Assembly (NCBI GenBank): GCA_003235365.1
Contig: QJWJ01000004.1
Coordinates: forward strand, 1 to 64,000
Reading direction: 5' to 3'
Origin: Deltaproteobacteria bacterium
GTDB lineage: Bacteria; Myxococcota_A; Polyangia; Polyangiales; Polyangiaceae
Length of the DNA: 64,000 nt
In this document: positions 39,804 to 48,993 of the stretch, piece by piece
How positions within the stretch are numbered: position 1 is the stretch's first letter
Layout: each line of letters begins with the position of its first letter
Notes under the pieces: generated by a model
What the model saw: the letters and a program-made list of their open reading frames with translations, nothing else
Told to the model about the DNA's origin: nothing
Databases searched by the model: none
Program-made: the position numbers and the translations under genes

Positions 39804-41531
39804 ATGTTCTCTTCGATGGCGAGTCCTGCATTTCCCGAGACTGCAACGTACGTTCCCGCGACGGGCACCGACCGGCTCGAGGCAATCCTGAAGGCACTCA
39901 GCGACCACCGCGTCGCCTGGGCAAACTGCGCCATCGACGTGCGTTTGTCCCTGCTCGACCGTTGTCGCGAAAGCCTCTTGGGAGAAGCTGCAACGTGGGT
40001 CGACGCCACGACGAAGCATCTGGGAAAGGGCACACTGGACCCCGGCGAGGAGTGGATCGGCGGACCGATGGTCGTGCTGCGACACATGCGCCTACTGGCA
40101 CGAGCTCTGAAGGAACGTGGGAGCCCACGACCTCGACGATTGACCCAGCGCGCTGACGGGCAATGGGTAGCGACAGTTTTTCCGTCGAACTGGATCGACC
40201 ACGCCCTGTACACCGGTTTCCGCGGCGAGGTGTGGATCCTCCCAAAGATGCCCCCCAGCCAGGGCCGCATCTATCGCGAAGGACATCGGGAGGCGCGACT
40301 CGGTTTGGTGCTGGGTGCGGGCAACCTGGGCTGCATCGGGCCCACCGACGCGCTGCACAAGCTGTTCGTCGACAACCAAGTCGTCGTGCTGAAGATGAAC
40401 CCGGTCAACGAGTTTCTCGGCCCCATCTTCGAACGCGCCTTCAAGCCGCTGATCGATGCGGGGTTTCTGGCGATCGTCTACGGGGGTGCCGAAGTCGGGC
40501 GGTTTCTCACGCGCCACCCCTCAGTCCAAGCAATCCACATGACCGGCTCGGGGCGGACGCACGACGCCATCGTGTGGGGTGACACCGACGAAGAACAGGC
40601 TCGGAACAAAGCGGCGGGCACCCCTGTATGCGACAAGCCCGTGACCAGCGAACTCGGCTCGGTCAGTCCCATCTTCGTCGTGCCCGGGCCGTGGTCAACC
40701 GCCGACCTGCGCTATCAAGCCGAGCACGTCGCGGCCATGGTAGCCCACAACGCCAGCTTCAACTGCGCAGCGGGCAAGGTGCTGGTGACGGCGAAGGGCT
40801 GGCCCCTACGCGAACGATTCTTGCAAGAGGTCCACGACGCGCTGAGGCGCGCGCCGCCACGCTTCGCCTACTACCCGGGAGCGGCGGCACGATACGAAGA
40901 GTTTCTGCACCACTACCCCGACGCGATCGCGCTCGGCGCCGACGGAGAAGGCGTCGTTCCGTGGACCGCGCTCCCCGACGTGCCACTGCGACCCGGGGAG
41001 TACGCCCTGTGCAACGAAGCTTTCTGTGGAGTGCTGGCGGAGGTGGACATCGACGCCAGTGATCCAGGCGAGTTCCTGCAAAAGGCGGCAAGCGCTGCCG
41101 ACGAGTGCATCTGGGGAACGCTCACTTGCGTGGCGCTGGTTCACCCCAAGACGCAGAAGCGCTTTGCGACCGAGCTCGACGAGTTCATCGCCCAGCTCCG
41201 TTATGGCGCAATCGGGGTCAATATCTGGTCAGGTGCCGTGTTTGGCATTGGCGACGTCAGCTGGGGCGCGTTTCCCGGGCACACGGCACAGGACATCGGC
41301 AGCGGTCGCGGAACGGTGCACAACATGTGCTTGTTCGATCACCCACAGAAGTCCGTGGTGTACGCGCCCTTCCGCATCCGCCCGACGCCGGTCTGGTTTG
41401 CGTCACATCCCAATCTCGCCGCCGTCGGTCCGCCGTTGGCGCGCCTGGAAGCACAGCCCAACGGCCGTCATCTCGCCTCCGTACTCGCCACCGCGATCCG
41501 CGCGGTCACCTTGGGAGCGGGTTCGAAGTAG
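39804..41531 (+). CDS. Aldehyde dehydrogenase family protein
   Basis: NASFNCAAGKVLVT catalytic Cys motif; IHMTGSGRTHDAIV; GSVSPIFVVPG. Confidence 0.85.
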   Translation: MFSSMASPAFPETATYVPATGTDRLEAILKALSDHRVAWANCAIDVRLSLLDRCRESLLGEAATWVDATTKHLGKGTLDPGEEWIGGPMVVLRHMRLLARALKERGSPRPRRLTQRADGQWVATVFPSNWIDHALYTGFRGEVWILPKMPPSQGRIYREGHREARLGLVLGAGNLGCIGPTDALHKLFVDNQVVVLKMNPVNEFLGPIFERAFKPLIDAGFLAIVYGGAEVGRFLTRHPSVQAIHMTGSGRTHDAIVWGDTDEEQARNKAAGTPVCDKPVTSELGSVSPIFVVPGPWSTADLRYQAEHVAAMVAHNASFNCAAGKVLVTAKGWPLRERFLQEVHDALRRAPPRFAYYPGAAARYEEFLHHYPDAIALGADGEGVVPWTALPDVPLRPGEYALCNEAFCGVLAEVDIDASDPGEFLQKAASAADECIWGTLTCVALVHPKTQKRFATELDEFIAQLRYGAIGVNIWSGAVFGIGDVSWGAFPGHTAQDIGSGRGTVHNMCLFDHPQKSVVYAPFRIRPTPVWFASHPNLAAVGPPLARLEAQPNGRHLASVLATAIRAVTLGAGSK

Positions 41532-41542
41532 CTCGTGCGCCG

Positions 41543-41563
41543 GGCGCGGCGATGCTCCGCGCC
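41543..41563. terminator. Possible bidirectional hairpin between convergent genes
   Basis: GGCGCGG-CGATGCT-CCGCGCC between ALDH (+) and MscS (-); no T-tract. Confidence 0.35.
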
Positions 41564-41586
41564 GTTCCCCAACCGGCGAGATTCGC

Positions 41587-42525
41587 TCAGCCGGCGTTGA
41601 GCGCCACCGGCACGTGTCGATCGACGCCGCCCCTGCCGGTGCGCGCCTCGATACGGCGGTGCAAGATCGCTGGAGGCTGAACGCCCTGCTCGATGAACGC
41701 CTTCTGCACGCGCAGATGTACGTCGGTTTCGAACGCCTTCTCGTACTTCACGTCGAGCACGTACGGACGCGCCTTGATGTGGTACGCGACGTAGTCTTGC
41801 AACACTACTTGGCGAGCCAACACGGGCACGGGGTTGTCCAAAAAGCAGAAACGGCTCGTGATGCACGCCTGGTGAACGATCTCCTTGGCACGCTCCAAGT
41901 CTTGGTCGACCCCGACGTAGAAGTCCATCGCGACCTGCATCTCGAGTGCACCGTAGTTGCCACACGACGTCACGTCGGTGAGCACCTTGTTGTTGGGGAT
42001 GGTCACGACGTTGTGGTCGAGCGTGTTCATTCGCACGCTGCGCAACCCGATCTCGATGATGTCACCGTACTCACCAGCGTACTGCACACGGTCACCCACC
42101 TGAAATGGACGATCGAACATGATCGTGATTCCGGCAATGAACGCCGCAACCAGATCGCGCATGGCAAAACCGATGGCGAAACCGAGTGACGCGCCAATCA
42201 CGGTCAGAGCGCCGGCGTCGAGCCGAACGCTCAAACTCACCATGATCGCACCGGTGCTGATGTAGATGATGAAGCGGAAGAACGATTCGAACTTCTGAAT
42301 CGTCAAGCGCCGATTGGAGAAGCGTTCACCCAGACGGTCCGCCAGTGTCGAGACGATGCGCAACACGACTGCGGCAACGATCACCACGAAACCGGACATG
42401 AACACGCCACCCCAACGGATGAAACTGACGATCTTGCCGAGATCCGGAACGTCTTGGGCGTGCGCAGCCGCGGGAACGGTGAGCGCCAAAAGCAATACGA
42501 GGGCGAGTACGGCTCGTCGGAACAT
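41587..42525 (-). CDS. MscS-family mechanosensitive channel
   Basis: Signal peptide; ALTVIGASLGFAIGFAMRDLVAAFIAGITIMFDRPFQVGDRVQYAGEYGDIIEIGLRSVRMNTLDHNVVTIPN. Confidence 0.93.
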   Translation of the reverse strand: MFRRAVLALVLLLALTVPAAAHAQDVPDLGKIVSFIRWGGVFMSGFVVIVAAVVLRIVSTLADRLGERFSNRRLTIQKFESFFRFIIYISTGAIMVSLSVRLDAGALTVIGASLGFAIGFAMRDLVAAFIAGITIMFDRPFQVGDRVQYAGEYGDIIEIGLRSVRMNTLDHNVVTIPNNKVLTDVTSCGNYGALEMQVAMDFYVGVDQDLERAKEIVHQACITSRFCFLDNPVPVLARQVVLQDYVAYHIKARPYVLDVKYEKAFETDVHLRVQKAFIEQGVQPPAILHRRIEARTGRGGVDRHVPVALNAG

Positions 42526-43340
42526 GATGATCTCCACGTGTCGAGTGAGGCCCCACACGCTGAAGCGCTCACGGGCCGAGCGTAGAAGAATGCGGACGCG
42601 TAAGCCAGTGAACCAACCCAGCGGCGGTGTCAGGCCGTGGCCTACACGTCGAGCGCGACATCGTGGAACGCTTGGGGCCGACGTGCCTTGGCTGCCTCCG
42701 CGAGCAATACCAAGTCGGACGTCGATCGACCTCTCAGAGGCAACGCGGGAGCCGCCGTGATCGACTCGCTCCCCGACACCCAGATCTCCTCGGGGTGCGC
42801 AAAGGGTAGCCGTCGGGCTGTCCGACTCGTGGTCACCGTTCCCAACGTTGGCAGGCCACTTTGCTGGGCAACGGATGACCCATATCCAAAACGAGAACTC
42901 CCGCGCGATCTGAAAGGATCCATCTCGAGCCTTCGGCCCCATAGCCGCTACGGTCGAGCTCGAATTCCTCCTGCGCATTCCGCACTCCAGAAATTATCCT
43001 TCGCCGAGTGAAACAGATCCTGGGTGATTCACAATTCTGAATACCGTCGCGACGTCGCGGGCATTCATTGGGGTCGCAAGGACAGGTACCGCGGATGGCC
43101 AGCAGCCGTCCGGAAACAATCGGTCCTGCCGCAACGAGCTTATTGGAGCGGACGTCGATGGGTGCGGGACCCGACGGCGGCCGCTCCAGCCTTTTGTCCG
43201 TCGCGAACGGAGCGGCAGTTACCGAAGCGTCGCTCGAATGGCCAGACCGCCGTCGTATCCGCCGCGACTCGGACATGGAAAGCAACGACCCCAGTTCCGC
43301 TCCATCGAGCCGAACCGGGGTCATCCTCGTCAAGCCGCGC

Positions 43341-46300
43341 TCAGGGCTTGAACTCGCACACGAACGCGTGGCTCTGATTGCAGCTGTTGTCCGACCATTC
43401 GCCGATGTTTCCACCGCTGGAGTCGAACGTCGCGCAGTCGTCCGCGGAGTTCGAACTGGAGGGTTCACCATCGGCCCAGTTCTCGTAATCGGTGCCGGGG
43501 CTCTCCCAGGTCAAAGGACGCGGACCATCGAGCCACACCCACGCTCCTTCGGTCACCGTGTCGCGCAATCCAAGCCAGATCGCGCTCTGATCCGGCTCGA
43601 CTTGCTGCATGAGGGAAACCAGATCCGCGTTGTCGGTGGCCCCGGCAGCGTTCATGCGCATGGTCGCCAGGTGAGCCCCGATGCCGTAGGACTGACAGTA
43701 CGCCTCGGCCGATGTCCAGTTGCGTTCGAACACGGTGTACGTCCCCGAGCCGTCGTTGAGTTGGTCTGCGCCCTCAGCGACGAAGATGCACGCCGTATCG
43801 TCCTTCCACGCCTTGCCGCGCGTCGCGTCGGAGCACTGCAGCGTGCACGTCTCGGAGCAGAAGAACGACTCGTCGAAGAACCCGTCGTCGCGCAAGGCAT
43901 CCGTCAGGCCAGCGGGACCTTCCGTGTACAGATCAGGGTCCGGACCCGCGTAGTCGTGACCACTGTCACACTCTTCGAGGGCGTTGTTGTTCCCCGAATC
44001 GGTCTGGGTCAGGTACCGCACGCCGTCACCACACTGGTTCCAACGGCAGCCAGAGGTGCAGCTGTCGGTGTTGACCAGGTTTCCATCGTCGCATTGCTCG
44101 TCATCGCCGCCGCCTGCACCGGCGCCGAAGGGTTGAACGATGCCGTCGCCGCACACCGCGAGTGTGCACTTGTTGGTACACGAGTCGGTATTGTCCGCGT
44201 CACCGTCGTCACACTGCTCGGCGGCACACACGCACGTCTCGCCGCTTTCACAGTTGCCGTCGTTGTCGCCACCGGGCGCCGAATTCTGTTCGCTCGCCGA
44301 ACCAGCGCAACCGCTACACGTGCAGACCTCGCCGCTTTCGCAGTTGCCATCGTTGTCACCACCGGGCGCTCCGTTGAGCTCGATCACGCTACCACACGCC
44401 GGTGCGGTGTCCGTCTGCCCGTTGCCGCAAGTCTTGAGCGTGCAGTCGTTGGCGCAATTGTCGTCGTCGATGTTGTTGCCGTCGTCACACGATTCCGTCG
44501 GCCCCTTGATGCCGTCGCCGCAGATCGCTTTGACGCAGCTGCTCAAACACCCGTCGAATTCGTTGTTGTTGCCGTCGTCACACTCCTCACCGTCTTGCAC
44601 GGCGCCATCGCCACAGGTCGCGACGAGACACGAATTGGTGCAGCCGTCGCTGTTGTTGGTGTTGCCGTCATCACACTGTTCGGCGTTGGCCGCCGGGGAA
44701 CTCTGCCCGGTGCTGTTGACCGTGTGAGTGAAAACCGCACCATCTCCACAGCGGTGGGTTCGACAATCGACGCATTCGTCGTTGTCGTTGTCGTTGCCGT
44801 CATCGCACTCCTCGCCGGGTCCCCGAAAGCCGTCGCCGCAGTATCCGTACGTGCAGTTCAACTTGCAGTTCGCGGTATTGCCGTTGTTTGGAGAGGGGCC
44901 CGTCGCACCGTCGTCGCATTGCTCGGTTGGACACAGGCAATCCTCGCCCCCCTCGCACACACCGTCGTTGTCGCCGGGTCCGCTGGTGTCCTCGACTGCC
45001 GCGCCAGGACACCCTGTGCAAGTGCAGCGCTCGCCGTCATCGCAGATGCCGTCGTTGTTGCCGGGCCCCGCCAAGACTTCGACGATTGACACGCAATCTG
45101 GCGTATCGATGTTGCCGTCGCCGCACTCGTTGAGGTCGTTCAGAAGCACGCACGCCGCCGAACAGTTGTCGTTGCCGTCGGTATTGCCGTCGTCACACTC
45201 CTCGAGCGCTCCGGGTCCAGAGGACTTGAGGTAGCCGTCGCCGCACGTCGCGAGATTGCAGCCGACACACGCGTCATCGGTGTCGGTGTTGCCGTCATCA
45301 CACGCTTCGGGATTGGCACCAGTGGTTCGACGCCAACCGTCACCACACACGTTGCTCACGCAGGTGGTCAAGCAGGAATCACCATTGTCGTTGTCGCCGT
45401 CGTCACACTGCTCGTTCGGACCGGGACCAGACGACTTGGTGAAGTTGTCACCACAACTGGCGACCAGACACTCGAGCTCGCTGTTGCCGATTGCGCTGTA
45501 CTTCACACAGTCGTCGGTGTTCGAGTTGTTGCTATCTTCGCACTCTTCCAAGCGTCCCAGTGCGATGTTTTGCAGGCGAATCGAACCGTCGGGCGTGTTG
45601 GTGGGGTACAGAGCCGTCAGGTAGGTCACCATGTCCGGACCGGGCGAAGCCGTCATCGGCCCCGTACCATCTGGATCCGAGTACGGGATGGTGGCATTGG
45701 TGAACTGCCGATTGTCGCCGCAGGTGTTGTAGCGGCAACTGTTCAGACAGCTGTCGCTTTCGCTGTTGTTGGCGTCATCGCAGTCCTCGATCTGCGCCGT
45801 GTTCGAGTTGTTCGTGCGAACTCGGTACCACGCGCCGTCGCCGCAGACGTTCCACTTGCAATTGTTGAGACAGCTGTCGGTGTTGTCCTTGCCGCGCTGT
45901 CGACACGGGTCGTTGGCGGGCGCGTTCAGCGGACATCCGTCGTCACACTGCTCGCCGTTGTTGACCACGCCGTTGCCGCAGGTCTGCAACGTACACGTCG
46001 TCGAACAAGCGCTGCCGAGCCCGTTGTCGACCCCCATGTCACATGCCTCTTGGCCTGCTCGCACCTTGCCGTCACCACAGCGCGCTGCCTTGCAGGTCGC
46101 CAAGCAGGCGTCGGTATCATCGGTGTTCTGGTCGTCGCATTCGTCGGTGCCGTTGATGATGCCGTCACCGCACACAGGTGTCGTACACGAGTTCGTGCAG
46201 TCGTCGTTGTTGATGGTGTTGCCATCGTCGCATTGCTCGCCAGTGTCGAGCCGGCCGTCTCCGCAGGTTGCCGGCGTGCAATCGTTGTTGCACCCATCGC

Positions 46301-47711
46301 CGTTGGTCGTATTGCCGTCGTCGCACGCTTCACCGTTCTGAACGAAGCCATCGCCGCATCGAGCGGCAACGCACGTATCGGTGCAGGAGTCGGTATTGAT
46401 GTCGTTGCCGTCGTCACACGCCTCGGGTGCTTGGACGATCCCATCGCCGCAGGCGGGTTCACGACAGACGTTCGTGCAGTCGTCATCCGGCACTTGGTTG
46501 CCATCATCGCACTCTTCGTCCTGTTGCACGATGCCATCTCCGCACGTTGCCGCAGCGCAGTCGTTCGTGCAGTCGTCGTCATCGACTTGGTTGCCGTCGT
46601 CACAAGCCTCCCCGTTGCCAAGCTGGGTGAACCCATCACCACACCTGGCCGCCTCGCAAGCGACGGTACAAGCATCGATGTTCACGTCGTTGCCATCGTC
46701 ACACGCCTCACCCTGCTGGACGACCCCATCGCCGCAGCGAGGCGCCGTGCACAGATTGGTGCAATCGTCGCCATTGACGTTGTTGCCATCATCACATTCT
46801 TCACCGTCCTGCACGACACCATCACCACACTCCGGCGTCCGGCAGTTGTTGGTGCAATCGTCGGCGTTGTTGCTGTTTCCGTCGTCACAAAGCTCACCGG
46901 GAGCGACGAAGCCGTCGCCACACCTGGCGGTCTTGCACTCACTGGTGCAGCTGTCGTCGTCGTCCTGATTGCCGTCGTCGCACTCTTCGTCGCCCGAACG
47001 GATGCCGTCTCCACAAGAAGGCTTCAAACAGTTGGTCATGCACCCGTCGTCATTGTCGGAATTGCCGTCGTCGCATTCTTCACCGTCGTTGACGATGCCG
47101 TCTCCGCAGGAGGGCAACTTGCAGTCGTTGCTGCATTCATCCGTGTCCACGCGATTTCCATCGTCGCAGGCTTCACTCGGAGATTGGTAGCCGTCACCGC
47201 ACTCGGCCACTTTGCAGCCGCTGACGCAAAGATCGTCGTTGCTGGTATTGCCATCGTCGCATTCTTCACCGGACGCGGCGGTGTATCCGTCGCCGCAGCG
47301 TTGCTCCTTGCAAGCCAGCGTGCAGTCTTTGTCGTTGCCGTTGCGATCGCCGTCGTCGCACTCTTCGTCTTCGCTGACGATGCCGTCGCCGCAGCGAACG
47401 AAACCGCACTCGTCGGTGCATTGATCGTCGGTTGGATCGTCACATTGCTCCCCCGGCCCAACGATGCCATCACCGCAGCGGGCCCGTTTGCAGTCGTTGG
47501 TGCAAGAGTCGGTGTCGACGTCGTTGCGATCGTCGCACTCTTCATCACCGGTGGTCTTGCCGTCACCGCACACGTCGTTCCCTGCCCCCGAATCCATGCC
47601 CGGGTCGTCGGTGTTCGCCGGCCCGGACGTGTCATCGCCGCAGGCCGCCGTCGCCGCGGCGACGAGCGCGACGGTAATCCACCTCAAAGGTAGTCGCTTA
47701 ATGGGTTTCAT
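43341..47711 (-). CDS. Giant Cys-rich repeat lipoprotein (TIGR02232-like) with C-terminal C-type lectin-like domain
   Basis: Tens of CGDGxxxxxEECDDGNxxxxDxCxxxC repeats; C-terminal WTSAEAYCQSYGIGAHLATM...WLGLRD...WENWADGEPSSSNSADDCATF-type lectin fold; lipobox TAACGDD. Confidence 0.9.
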   Translation of the reverse strand: MKPIKRLPLRWITVALVAAATAACGDDTSGPANTDDPGMDSGAGNDVCGDGKTTGDEECDDRNDVDTDSCTNDCKRARCGDGIVGPGEQCDDPTDDQCTDECGFVRCGDGIVSEDEECDDGDRNGNDKDCTLACKEQRCGDGYTAASGEECDDGNTSNDDLCVSGCKVAECGDGYQSPSEACDDGNRVDTDECSNDCKLPSCGDGIVNDGEECDDGNSDNDDGCMTNCLKPSCGDGIRSGDEECDDGNQDDDDSCTSECKTARCGDGFVAPGELCDDGNSNNADDCTNNCRTPECGDGVVQDGEECDDGNNVNGDDCTNLCTAPRCGDGVVQQGEACDDGNDVNIDACTVACEAARCGDGFTQLGNGEACDDGNQVDDDDCTNDCAAATCGDGIVQQDEECDDGNQVPDDDCTNVCREPACGDGIVQAPEACDDGNDINTDSCTDTCVAARCGDGFVQNGEACDDGNTTNGDGCNNDCTPATCGDGRLDTGEQCDDGNTINNDDCTNSCTTPVCGDGIINGTDECDDQNTDDTDACLATCKAARCGDGKVRAGQEACDMGVDNGLGSACSTTCTLQTCGNGVVNNGEQCDDGCPLNAPANDPCRQRGKDNTDSCLNNCKWNVCGDGAWYRVRTNNSNTAQIEDCDDANNSESDSCLNSCRYNTCGDNRQFTNATIPYSDPDGTGPMTASPGPDMVTYLTALYPTNTPDGSIRLQNIALGRLEECEDSNNSNTDDCVKYSAIGNSELECLVASCGDNFTKSSGPGPNEQCDDGDNDNGDSCLTTCVSNVCGDGWRRTTGANPEACDDGNTDTDDACVGCNLATCGDGYLKSSGPGALEECDDGNTDGNDNCSAACVLLNDLNECGDGNIDTPDCVSIVEVLAGPGNNDGICDDGERCTCTGCPGAAVEDTSGPGDNDGVCEGGEDCLCPTEQCDDGATGPSPNNGNTANCKLNCTYGYCGDGFRGPGEECDDGNDNDNDECVDCRTHRCGDGAVFTHTVNSTGQSSPAANAEQCDDGNTNNSDGCTNSCLVATCGDGAVQDGEECDDGNNNEFDGCLSSCVKAICGDGIKGPTESCDDGNNIDDDNCANDCTLKTCGNGQTDTAPACGSVIELNGAPGGDNDGNCESGEVCTCSGCAGSASEQNSAPGGDNDGNCESGETCVCAAEQCDDGDADNTDSCTNKCTLAVCGDGIVQPFGAGAGGGDDEQCDDGNLVNTDSCTSGCRWNQCGDGVRYLTQTDSGNNNALEECDSGHDYAGPDPDLYTEGPAGLTDALRDDGFFDESFFCSETCTLQCSDATRGKAWKDDTACIFVAEGADQLNDGSGTYTVFERNWTSAEAYCQSYGIGAHLATMRMNAAGATDNADLVSLMQQVEPDQSAIWLGLRDTVTEGAWVWLDGPRPLTWESPGTDYENWADGEPSSSNSADDCATFDSSGGNIGEWSDNSCNQSHAFVCEFKP

Positions 47712-48279
47712 CTTGAGTTCTCCTGAACGCCAACCAACGGGGCAGGTCCGCCCAGGTGCTGGTTTGGCCTCGGGAGTACACGCCTGAACAGTTGCGGCGG
47801 CAAGCGGCGGTATACGTGGAACAGCGAATAGCACGCACACCGCACTGTTCTATCTTGGCGGCAAGGACGACACGCCGAGAAGACGGCGCTCGACGTTCGC
47901 GCGACGTGCAAATACTGCAGCGGTGAAACGGAGCACGACCCGACATTAATTTGTAACAAACAACTCGGCTTGTGTTGCACCGCTCGTTCCAGCCGAGACG
48001 CGCGGCTTTCACAGCCGGCCGTCGTCGGCGCTACGCGTCGCATCAGCGTTCGCGCTCCTTCGTCGGCCTCGCCCCTCACGCGATCCAGTCAGCCAGACTG
48101 AGCATTCAAAACGGCGCTGCCGCCAACGTGCCCGCCGTGATCTCGTCACAGATCACTGGAGCAGCACCCAGATCGAGCGCTCCAGTCGACCTCCTCGGTC
48201 AACCGAAAGGCAGAACAGGGAGCGGCAACGCCGAGCGAGAACGACCCGCCGGCAGTCGGGACTGGGGGTTGAGTTCAGG

Positions 48280-48960
48280 TCACTGCCCGGATGGCGCACC
48301 CGCATCCGCAAAATCTGCGGACGAGAAGCATTCCAAGATGTCGGGGAACCCTAGACTCTGCTTTCCGGACGCATCACCGACGCCCCCCTCCGCGCTCGGG
48401 AGTTGCCCGATGAACGCGAAGGCTCCGCCATAGGCCTGAAGAAGCCAGCACAGATCTTCACACGGCTGCATCAAGTTCGGGCACATCGCCCCCCCCGCAT
48501 CGGACGGCTCCGTGACGCTGCGCGACGCTGGGCTCTGCAACGCATCACCAAATTGCTCCTGCTGTGCGGCACGGCACGTATTCAGACAGATACCGATACC
48601 CGGGGCTTCACATTCGAACAAAGCGTCACGTTCCTGCTGACACGCGCCCCCGACGACGCGCGTCACGCTGCCAAAGCCGCGCTCGATGCACTTGAGGGAA
48701 TTCGCCCCGGCTCGCTCGTAACAGTCGAGAAGCGTCGCCTGAAGGTCGAAGCACCCTGTCGATGCCTTGGTGAGCTCGCAGTCGGTCACGCAATCCGCAG
48801 GCTCGCGTTCGCAGCCCGGAGCGCTCGTCGCTCGGCACCAATCATCGCAAAACGTCGGCTCGAGATCGTACTCGGAACGGCATGCAACCGCGCCCACCAG
48901 TGATCCCGCCAAGGTCAGGGATCCGACGACCCCGCAGCGGTTTGTGGGCAAGAACTTCAT
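48280..48960 (-). CDS. Hypothetical Cys-containing lipoprotein
   Basis: GSLVGAVACRSE lipobox; regularly spaced Cys (CDDWCRA, CVTDCEL, CLNTCRA). Confidence 0.6.
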   Translation of the reverse strand: MKFLPTNRCGVVGSLTLAGSLVGAVACRSEYDLEPTFCDDWCRATSAPGCEREPADCVTDCELTKASTGCFDLQATLLDCYERAGANSLKCIERGFGSVTRVVGGACQQERDALFECEAPGIGICLNTCRAAQQEQFGDALQSPASRSVTEPSDAGGAMCPNLMQPCEDLCWLLQAYGGAFAFIGQLPSAEGGVGDASGKQSLGFPDILECFSSADFADAGAPSGQ

Positions 48961-48993
48961 TGCAAGAACGGATAGTTGTGTAGTGTTGCCGCG

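Noticed and set aside
42526-43340. Possible gene remnant in the MscS/Cys-rich intergenic region
   Set aside because: Short ORFs on both strands but no motif or start/RBS support; insufficient evidence.
43068-47693. Long plus-strand ORFs (673 aa and 707 aa) antisense to the EECDDGN gene
   Set aside because: Mirror translations of GC-rich Cys/Asp repeats (V/A/R-rich low complexity); the minus-strand frame carries the signal peptide and true domain motifs.
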